Part shown: positions 29,954 to 35,976 of the stretch, piece by piece
Position numbering within the stretch: the stretch's first letter is position 1
How the letters are laid out: each line of letters opens with the position of its first letter
Source: Rhizobacter sp. Root1221
GTDB taxonomy: Bacteria > Pseudomonadota > Gammaproteobacteria > Burkholderiales > Burkholderiaceae_C
NCBI RefSeq assembly: GCF_001425785.1
Contig: NZ_LMDI01000003.1
Location: 45,176 to 101,546, forward strand
Length of the DNA stretch: 56,371 bases
Direction of reading: 5' to 3'
Notes under the pieces: model-generated
What the model saw: the letters and a program-made list of their open reading frames with translations, nothing else
Database searches by the model: none
Told to the model about the DNA's origin: nothing
Position numbers and translations under genes: made by a program

Positions 29954-31303
29954 TCAGAAGGCCGTTCGCAGGGAGAGCGAGAACTGGTCCAGGTCCTTCG
30001 CGTTGGTCAGCGGCGCGCCAGATCCCGCGTTCGTGCCGAAAATATCGGTGGCGCTGCCATTGAACTTGCTGAACTTGAACCAACCGGCGGAGAGGCGCAC
30101 GTTGGCCCACGGTGCCGCCCAGGAGTCCTCCTTGCCGAACGGAACCCACGAGACAAGGACCAAGGTACTGGTGGTGTCCGGCCGGCCGTACGGGAGGAAG
30201 CGGACGGCGTCATCCGCGGCTGTCCCGATCATGCGCGCCACCGTGATGTCATAGCTCTGCTGGTAGACGTAGGTCATGGCCAGCGACTGGTCACGGCTGC
30301 GCCCGGTAGCGTTGGCCACCAGGCCCGGCACGAACGGGCTCGCCGGCGTGCTGCCGTACTTGCGGCGCTCGAGGATGTTGACGTAGCGCAACTGCAGCAT
30401 GTGTTCGCGCGAGCCCAGGTATTGGTAGCTCAGGTCGACACCCAGGTCCTTGATGTCATCGGCCGGGCCACTGCGATTCAGCTGGCGCTTGGTGTTCAGC
30501 CCCACCAGGCCTACCGAGAAGAACTGCGTCTTCAGGTCCTTCATGTAGGCAAGCCGCCAATAGCTGGTGCCGCTGAGCTTGCCGGGATCATCGGCCGGGT
30601 CGAAGCCCAGCCGGTCCTGCGCGGAGACCGACATGGAACGGTAGGTGCCGAGTTCGCCGTACCAGCTCCCGTCGTGGAGGCCGTAGACGCTCGTGCCCAG
30701 CACCCTGTTGGCGAGACGCCGCGTGCTGGCCGGGTTGAGCAACGTTCCGTCGGTGCTGGGCACCGTGAAGCCCCGCGCCGGGAGGATCGCGATGGGATCC
30801 TGCACGCCCGGGCTGTTGTTGAAGCTCAGGCCGACGAGGGTGTCCTTGTCGGTCACCTTCAAGTCCTGGACGAAGCGCAGGTCCAGGTTTTCGAAGGTGG
30901 TATTGACCGTGCTGCCATCGTCGCGACGGCTGACACGCGCCATGCCGCCGACCTGGTCAGCGAACTTGCCCGCCACGTAGAGATCCGCCTCGGACAGGCG
31001 TGTTCGCGTCGACCCGGTTTTCGGGTTCACGTTTTCGCCGATGAGTTGAACCGCCAGCGGGATCTTCAGGCCCTTGCCGTCGGAGTCGACGTACCCGCCC
31101 GCCTTGAAGCGGATGCCGTAGGGTGTCAGGTTCAGGCCGTACGAGCCCATGTGGCAGGCCGCGCACTCGGAGCCGGTCTGGCGGCTGAAACTGGGCACGG
31201 CATGGGCTGCGCCACTGGCCGCGAGCAGCATGACGCCGATCCCCCCTGGTAGCGCGAAAAAGCCCAGCAGCCGCGTCAGGCACTGGCGCAGGATTGTTAG
31301 CAT
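29954..31303 (-). CDS. Fused monohaem cytochrome - outer-membrane beta-barrel (Cyc2-like architecture)
   Basis: 449-aa protein. After a signal peptide (about 1-35) comes PSFSRQTGSECAACH, with a single c-haem motif (Cys47, Cys50, His51), then LNLTPYGIRFKAGGY. The remaining about 380 residues alternate polar and hydrophobic strands with aromatic girdles and end in the outer-membrane signature Phe (SLSLRTAF). Cyc2 of iron oxidisers has the same layout: an F-A/S-R-Q-T stretch, one haem, a FK-x-GGY-type motif and a 16-strand porin. Related fusions in non-iron-oxidisers exist, so the substrate is open. GAGGA lies 8 nt before ATG 31303. Confidence 0.8.
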   Translation of the reverse strand: MLTILRQCLTRLLGFFALPGGIGVMLLAASGAAHAVPSFSRQTGSECAACHMGSYGLNLTPYGIRFKAGGYVDSDGKGLKIPLAVQLIGENVNPKTGSTRTRLSEADLYVAGKFADQVGGMARVSRRDDGSTVNTTFENLDLRFVQDLKVTDKDTLVGLSFNNSPGVQDPIAILPARGFTVPSTDGTLLNPASTRRLANRVLGTSVYGLHDGSWYGELGTYRSMSVSAQDRLGFDPADDPGKLSGTSYWRLAYMKDLKTQFFSVGLVGLNTKRQLNRSGPADDIKDLGVDLSYQYLGSREHMLQLRYVNILERRKYGSTPASPFVPGLVANATGRSRDQSLAMTYVYQQSYDITVARMIGTAADDAVRFLPYGRPDTTSTLVLVSWVPFGKEDSWAAPWANVRLSAGWFKFSKFNGSATDIFGTNAGSGAPLTNAKDLDQFSLSLRTAF

Positions 31304-31331
31304 GTTGAAGTCCTCGTCTTGATGAAAAAAC

Positions 31332-31883
31332 TCATGGCCGCGGCCGCGGCAACATCGCCGACAGCACGGAGTCCCGCAGCACGAAGTGATGCCACAGCGC
31401 AGCCGCTGCGTGCATGACGCCCAGGGCGAGCAGCGCCCACGCTGCGTTCACGTGCCAGGCCAGCAGTTCGTCGCCGAGGTCCTCGTCGGCACCCACGAGG
31501 GCAGGCAGAGGCCAGCCAAGCAAGTCGACCGTCCTGCCCTGGGCGTTGATCGAGGCCCAGCCGAGCAAGGGCAACGCGAACAGCAAGGCATACAAGCCGG
31601 CGTGCGCAAGGCCCGCCAGGACGCGGCCCGCGAAGCCACCGTCGCCCGGCAGCTTGCCGAGCCTGAGCCGCAGCAGGACGCGGGCGACTCCCAGGCCCAG
31701 CACCAGCAGGCCCATGTGCGCGTGCCCCTCGAGAAGCCAGGAACGCAGCGCCTTGCCGTCGAATGCCTCGCGCATCCAGATGAACGAGACACCTGCGCAC
31801 AGCGCGAGAAGCGTCGTCCAGTGAAACCACACGAGGAGCCGGGGACGTGCGGCCGGCGGTGAGGCGGCCTGTTGTTTGTTCAT
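31332..31883 (-). CDS. Cytochrome b561
   Basis: 183-aa inner-membrane dihaem cytochrome with four helices (about 17-36, 55-72, 88-110, 140-165). Candidate haem ligands are His21, His54/His56, His94, His144 and His158, in the usual VWFHWTTLL, EGHAHMGLL, HAGLYALLFALPLLGW and WHVNAAWALL contexts. In this place it could oxidise quinol or pass electrons between quinone and the periplasmic cytochrome. It starts 17 nt after the HxH lipoprotein stop; an alternative GTG start is slightly upstream. Confidence 0.88.
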   Translation of the reverse strand: MNKQQAASPPAARPRLLVWFHWTTLLALCAGVSFIWMREAFDGKALRSWLLEGHAHMGLLVLGLGVARVLLRLRLGKLPGDGGFAGRVLAGLAHAGLYALLFALPLLGWASINAQGRTVDLLGWPLPALVGADEDLGDELLAWHVNAAWALLALGVMHAAAALWHHFVLRDSVLSAMLPRPRP

Positions 31884-31900
31884 CACGTCGCGCACGGTGT

Positions 31901-32272
31901 TCACACGCAAGTGGCCGTCACGTCGTGCGCGTGCTGGAACGTGGTGGTGGACGCCACCGTGACGCTTTGTCCGGCCTTCAATGCCTGCAACTGCGCCGGC
32001 GTGAACGTCACCGAATGGTCGTGGCTGGACGTACCGGCAATGCTGTAGGTCTTGTCGGTCGCCGAATCGAGGTCGGCCGCGGCGATCGCGAGCACGTGCC
32101 CATGGTTGCCGGAGATCGCGGCGCCCGTGGAACTGCATTGGGGGGCTGCTGCCGCGCCACTGTTGCTGCTGCCGTTGCTGTTGTCGTCATCGCCGCCACC
32201 GCAGGCTTGCAACAGCAACAGAATGGCGCCACCAGTGGCTGCGCCCAGGAATCCCTTGCGTGTCATCGTCAT
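31901..32272 (-). CDS. Small lipoprotein with three HxH motifs (putative metal-binding)
   Basis: 123-aa exported protein, first gene of the b561/cytochrome-porin operon. The signal has TRKGFLG (Tat-like) and a lipobox-like LQAC (Cys24), followed by a Gly/Asp/Asn/Ser linker. The folded part contains HGH (57-59), HDH (84-86) and HAH (114-116), evenly spaced about 28 residues apart, plus Cys46 and Cys122, which could pair. VTFTPAQLQALKAGQSVTV looks like a beta-sandwich edge. Three HxH motifs suggest a metal site, perhaps copper or iron. I do not recognise the family. AAGGAG is 7 nt before the ATG. Confidence 0.7.
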   Translation of the reverse strand: MTMTRKGFLGAATGGAILLLLQACGGGDDDNSNGSSNSGAAAAPQCSSTGAAISGNHGHVLAIAAADLDSATDKTYSIAGTSSHDHSVTFTPAQLQALKAGQSVTVASTTTFQHAHDVTATCV

Positions 32273-32373
32273 TCAATCGCTCCTTGCTTCGACCTGCCGC
32301 CCATGTCCCGGCCACGAAGCCATGCCCTCCGGACCGCAGTCCACGGAGGTCATCGCTGTGACCAGGTACTTCT

Positions 32374-32409
32374 GTCGGTGAGTGCGGCCTGCGCCGCAAG
32401 CGGTTGCGG
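32374..32409 (-). promoter_or_regulatory. Candidate ECF-sigma promoter of the redox operon
   Basis: On the minus strand CCGCAAC is followed after 17 nt by GCACTCACCGAC. The same 7 + 17 + 12 arrangement occurs upstream of the ECF sigma gene (34998-35033) and was not seen elsewhere by eye. It lies about 100 nt upstream of the HxH lipoprotein start. Assigning it as -35/-10 is inference from position and ECF-type spacing. Confidence 0.7.
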
Positions 32410-32432
32410 CGGCGTCGAAACAATTTGTTCGA

Positions 32433-32453
32433 GCGCCCCCGGGCCGGGGGCGC
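32433..32453 (-). terminator. Possible terminator hairpin after the subtilase gene
   Basis: GCGCCCCC, loop GGGCC, GGGGGCGC is a perfect 8-bp inverted repeat just past the subtilase stop. No T-run follows in the minus direction, so efficiency is doubtful. It separates the sigma operon from the redox-operon promoter. Confidence 0.4.
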
Positions 32454-32459
32454 GGCGCG

Positions 32460-33785
32460 TCAACGCGGAGGCGTGGCCTCGCGGGCACCCGCGGCTTGCA
32501 AGACCTTGCGACGCGACGTGCAAGTGGCTGCATGGCGCAGCCCGCCCAAGGCCACGCAGGCATCGATCGAACCGGTGGCATCCAGGGGCTCCTGGCTGCG
32601 TTGCAGCAGTGCCCGCATGGCCGTGGCATCGAGCCCCGGCACTGCGCTGAGCAGCAGGGCCGCCACCGCGCTGACGTGCGCGGCCGCGAGCGATGAGCCC
32701 GAGCCGAAGTCGTAGTGCCCCCCGGGCTCCAGCGTCAGGATGTCTCGCCCGGGCGCATGCAGCACGTCTCGCCGAGCGGCCCCCCGGCCGGTTGAATCGA
32801 CCACGATCACGCCCGGGACGCCGGCGGGGAATCCCGACAGGCGGCCGTCTGCCGGCATGGCGCCCACCACGATGCGCCCCTGCTTCAGTGCATGCTCGAC
32901 CAGGCGGCCGAGCAGTGCGTCAGCAGGCCCGCCCAGGCTCAGGTTGATGATGTGCGAGCCCGCGTCGAGGCTGGCCGCGAGCGCCAGGGCCAGCGTGTAG
33001 GAGTTGCATTGCGCACCCGCGCCGCTCGCGTTCTGCCAGCAGGCCTTGTGCACCGTGAGACTGGCTTCCGGGGCGATGCCGACGATGCCCTGGCCGTTGT
33101 TCGCGACGGCGGCAATGATGCCGGCGACTTCGGTGCCGTGCCGGTCGCGATTGAACTGGGCTTCATCGCGGTCGACGAAGTTTCGCGTCGCCTCGATGCG
33201 GCCCTGCAGGTCGGGATGTGTCGCGTCGACACCGGTGTCGATGACCGCGATGCGCACGCCCTTCCCCCGCGAAGCCTGATGCGCCTCGGCGGCGCCGATT
33301 TCGATGAAGCCGCGCTGGAGTCCCACATAGGGGTCGTTGTAGCCCGTCGGGTTGTCGGTCAAGGTACCGAAGTTCTGCAGCGGCTGCGCGATCTCGACCC
33401 GCTTGTCTTCGGCGAGGGCCTTCAGCAATTCATCGCGCGACTCACCCGGGGCGATCCCGAGCACCACGCAGTGCAGCCGCAACGCGGTGATCGGCCAGCC
33501 GGTGAGCTCGCTCAGGCGGTAGTCCTTTTTCAACGCTGCCACGGTCGCCCTGGCGGTGCTGCCCGCTGAATAACGCTGGGATGCGGCATAGCCGGCCAGC
33601 GTGGAGCCCGCCTGGGTGGCCAGTGTTTCCTGCGGGTTGGTGACCGCCACGACGATGAAGCGCTCGGGATGCTCGCGCATCGCCTGGCCCTCGGTGCCGG
33701 TGCCCGGCAAGGCAACCGGCGCGCTGCCGCACGCACCGAGCAGCAGGGCAACGGCCAGGCACCAGAAGCGGGCGCAGATCATCAT
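32460..33785 (-). CDS. S8 (subtilisin-like) serine protease lipoprotein
   Basis: 441-aa protein with a lipoprotein signal (LLGAC, Cys19), an N-terminal I9-like region (about 40-135) and an S8 domain. Triad residues are Asp183 (VIDTGVDATHPD), His216 (RHGTEVAGI) and Ser365 (GSGSSLAAAHVSA). The segment where the oxyanion-hole Asn normally sits (AAAGN in subtilases) reads VVGAMPADG, so that Asn is missing. Its start overlaps the anti-sigma stop by 4 nt, placing it in the sigma/anti-sigma operon; it might process an envelope protein, possibly the anti-sigma factor, but that is speculation. Confidence 0.85.
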   Translation of the reverse strand: MMICARFWCLAVALLLGACGSAPVALPGTGTEGQAMREHPERFIVVAVTNPQETLATQAGSTLAGYAASQRYSAGSTARATVAALKKDYRLSELTGWPITALRLHCVVLGIAPGESRDELLKALAEDKRVEIAQPLQNFGTLTDNPTGYNDPYVGLQRGFIEIGAAEAHQASRGKGVRIAVIDTGVDATHPDLQGRIEATRNFVDRDEAQFNRDRHGTEVAGIIAAVANNGQGIVGIAPEASLTVHKACWQNASGAGAQCNSYTLALALAASLDAGSHIINLSLGGPADALLGRLVEHALKQGRIVVGAMPADGRLSGFPAGVPGVIVVDSTGRGAARRDVLHAPGRDILTLEPGGHYDFGSGSSLAAAHVSAVAALLLSAVPGLDATAMRALLQRSQEPLDATGSIDACVALGGLRHAATCTSRRKVLQAAGAREATPPR

Positions 33786-34462
33786 CGGCCGGGTTCGCGC
33801 GCCTGGATGGGCTCGACGAGGCGCATGCCCGGTTCAGCGCGCAGGCTCGCGAGTTGTTTGTCGAGCGAACGCCCTGCGGACAGCGGCGCCAAGGCATAGG
33901 CCCCCACCGCATTCGGTCCCGCCACCACCTGGAGTTCCTGGGCCGCGAGGAGTGCCTGCAGTTCACCCAGGCTCATGCTTGCGGCGGGCACCACCCGGAT
34001 CGTGGCACCACGGTCGTGGGCCACCGGGTCGCTCAACGTCTCATAGCTTGGCGCGGGCGTGGTGCGCGAAAGCAGTCCCACGCCCAGCACCGAGATCCCG
34101 ATCGCTTCGACAACGACGGCGATCGTCAGGCCGAAGATCAGCGTGCCGGCACCGAAACGCCGGCCAGTGTGCCGGCCGTGGTGCCGCGACCCGGCGGCGG
34201 ATGCGCTGTCATCGGCCGCCTGGTCGATGCGCTTCCACAGGTGCCGCAGCCCTGCGGCGGGGTCGGTCACGACGGCTTGTTCATGCGTCATGGCCGACTG
34301 CAGCTCGCGCTGGCGCTCGAGTTCGTCGCGGCAGTCCGCGCAATCGCGCGCATGCGCCTCGACCAATCGGCGCTGCGCGTCGCTGGCGCTGCCGTTGACG
34401 ACCCAGGGGATGTTGTCCCAGGCCCGATGGTGTTCGGACACGCCTTCAGTTCGATTGTTCAT
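33782..34462 (-). CDS. Zinc-finger anti-sigma factor
   Basis: 226-aa membrane protein. The N-terminal cytoplasmic zf-HC2 domain has HxxxCxxC (His37, Cys41, Cys44) in EAHARDCADCRDELERQ, one membrane helix is at about 108-131, and the periplasmic C-terminus (132-226) is of unknown fold, ending in an Arg/Pro-rich tail. It overlaps the sigma gene by 17 nt and the protease gene by 4 nt. The function, sequestering the cognate sigma until a periplasmic signal, follows from family and gene order. Confidence 0.9.
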   Translation of the reverse strand: MNNRTEGVSEHHRAWDNIPWVVNGSASDAQRRLVEAHARDCADCRDELERQRELQSAMTHEQAVVTDPAAGLRHLWKRIDQAADDSASAAGSRHHGRHTGRRFGAGTLIFGLTIAVVVEAIGISVLGVGLLSRTTPAPSYETLSDPVAHDRGATIRVVPAASMSLGELQALLAAQELQVVAGPNAVGAYALAPLSAGRSLDKQLASLRAEPGMRLVEPIQAREPGR

Positions 34463-34964
34463 CTTCGTTCTCCTCGGCACGCGCACCGCCTTGCCCGGCC
34501 AGCACCGGCAGCAGGTTCCGCAGCTTGACACGCGCGTGAAACATGCGCGCCTTCACCGTGCTGACCTGGCATTCCATGATGCTGGCGATCTCTTCCAGCG
34601 AATGGCCCGCGCCGTAGGCAAGCTCCAGGGCCATGCGTTGCTCGGCCGGGAGGCGGCCCAGGCCCTTGGATACCCAGTCCTGCAGTTCATGCGCCGCGTG
34701 CGGGTCGACGAGGGAATGCCCCCCTTCGGCCTGCTCGGTCAACTCCAGCGGATCGCCGCCATGCTGACGCAAGGTTTTCAGCGCGCAGCGGTAGGCGATC
34801 CCCACGATCCAGGTGGACACGCGCGAGTCGCCTCGAAACTGGTCCGCCTTCTGCCAGACGATCCAGAAGGTGTCGTTGATCACCTCCTGCAACAACCTCG
34901 CCTCCGCTTCGTCATCGGACGCGCCAGCGCGTAACCGACGAGGGATCAAGGAGAGTAGCGGCAT
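34446..34964 (-). CDS. ECF RNA polymerase sigma factor (short N-terminus)
   Basis: 172-aa sigma-70 family protein. Region 2 is visible as LLQEVINDTFWIVWQKADQF and FRGDSRVSTWIVGIAYRCAL; region 4 as LPAEQRMALELAYGAGHSLEEIA and VSTVKARMFHARVKLRNLL. The N-terminal helix of region 2.1 is shortened: an in-frame TGA lies 8 codons upstream of ATG 34964, so no longer start exists. No Shine-Dalgarno precedes it. A motif identical to that of the redox operon lies 34 nt upstream, suggesting that it regulates its own gene. Confidence 0.88.
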   Translation of the reverse strand: MPLLSLIPRRLRAGASDDEAEARLLQEVINDTFWIVWQKADQFRGDSRVSTWIVGIAYRCALKTLRQHGGDPLELTEQAEGGHSLVDPHAAHELQDWVSKGLGRLPAEQRMALELAYGAGHSLEEIASIMECQVSTVKARMFHARVKLRNLLPVLAGQGGARAEENEDEQSN

Positions 34965-34997
34965 GGCGTGCGTACGGGGGGCTATTCAGCGGTATCG

Positions 34998-35033
34998 GTC
35001 GGTGAGTGCGCCGGGGCGAGGAAAAAGTTGCGG
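34998..35033 (-). promoter_or_regulatory. Candidate autoregulated ECF-sigma promoter
   Basis: CCGCAAC-N17-GCACTCACCGAC on the minus strand, identical in both boxes and spacing to the site at 32374-32409. It ends 34 nt before the sigma-factor ATG. Together the boxes match at 19 of 19 bases, while the 17-nt spacers differ, as expected for a promoter and not for a duplication. Confidence 0.7.
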
Positions 35034-35074
35034 AAATCTGCTCGGGTCGGGCGCAGCCTGGCCCTGGGGGGCCT

Positions 35075-35779
35075 TCAGAACGTCCACGTCAGCCCGGCCG
35101 CCCAACGGTCCGAGGCGCCCTCACCGTACTGCGCCTTCGCCGTGGTGTCGGTCATGATGTACGACATTTCGAAACGAGCCTGGCCCATTCGCACGCCGAT
35201 ACCGCCATGGCCGTAGGCGTAGCCAAAGCCCGAGCGGCGGTGGAGATCCTGGTAGCCGACGCCTGCGATCAGCGACAAGCCGGGCCGCACGGGGTAGCGT
35301 CCGGTCAGGTCATAGGCCACGCTGGCGCGGCTGCCGCCATCGTCCAGCCGCGCATTGCGCAAGCCGGAGACGGACAAGGCCACCAGGTCGCGGTAGAGGA
35401 AGGTGGCGTTCAGTTCGTCGCGATCGAAGGGCCGCAGCGATTCACTCGAAGGGTAGGCGTACCGCGCATAGTCCAGTTGCGCGCCCCAGTCTTCGGACAA
35501 GGTCCAGACGTAGCCCACCTTGCCGGTGACCAGCCACGCCCCGGCGTCGTCCGACGGCGAGCGCAACGACGTGAAACCGATGCCGGCAAGCCACCTCGAC
35601 GCGCCGTAGAACGTGGCCGCGGCCTGCACGGACGGCTCGTTGCGGCCCAGGAGAAGGCCCCGGATGACCACGCCGGAGTTCAGTCCGAGCACCAGGTTGG
35701 TTTCCTGGGCCTGGGCTGCGCCGCAGCCCAGCGTCAAGGCGATGGCCACGGCGCAGGCGCCCGGCACGCGCGCACGCAT
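35075..35779 (-). CDS. TorF-like outer-membrane protein
   Basis: 234-aa beta-barrel protein with a signal peptide (1-25, ending AAQAQ). The region LVLGLNSGVVIRGLLLGRNEPSVQAAATFYGASRWLAGIG (visible around 35570-35690) resembles the TorF/gcw_chp family (SDYVFRGIS-type, NKPAVQ, YAG), and the protein ends with the outer-membrane Phe (GLTWTF). The start at 35779 was chosen for the signal peptide; a longer ATG start at 35839 adds 20 residues with no signal. It lies just upstream of the sigma gene on the same strand with a 110-nt gap. Confidence 0.7.
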   Translation of the reverse strand: MRARVPGACAVAIALTLGCGAAQAQETNLVLGLNSGVVIRGLLLGRNEPSVQAAATFYGASRWLAGIGFTSLRSPSDDAGAWLVTGKVGYVWTLSEDWGAQLDYARYAYPSSESLRPFDRDELNATFLYRDLVALSVSGLRNARLDDGGSRASVAYDLTGRYPVRPGLSLIAGVGYQDLHRRSGFGYAYGHGGIGVRMGQARFEMSYIMTDTTAKAQYGEGASDRWAAGLTWTF

Positions 35780-35964
35780 GGAATGATCTGGGAAGCGCGC
35801 CTCGGTACGCGCCGTGGGGAATGTGTCGTCTGAAGCCATTGATTTGTGTGACGGGATACCGGAGGTCGACGATCCACCGAGGGCCCGGGCATTGTCCGTC
35901 GCCTTGCATGCGGAACCGCTCGAACGGCCACGAGGTCGTGTGATTTTGTTACACGCGACACCGC

Positions 35965-35970
35965 GATAAT
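35965..35970 (+). promoter_or_regulatory. Possible -10 element (GATAAT) directly upstream of pbp1A
   Basis: GATAAT ends 6 nt before the GTG start, so a transcript would begin at or inside the start codon. There is no room for a Shine-Dalgarno. The same arrangement is seen at msbA. Inference only. Confidence 0.35.
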
Positions 35971-35976
35971 CCGAGG

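Noticed and set aside
35900-35940. RpoE-like promoter (GGAAC then GTC) before pbp1A
   Set aside because: The spacing is 18 nt and no second copy exists; it does not match the motif of the local ECF sigma.
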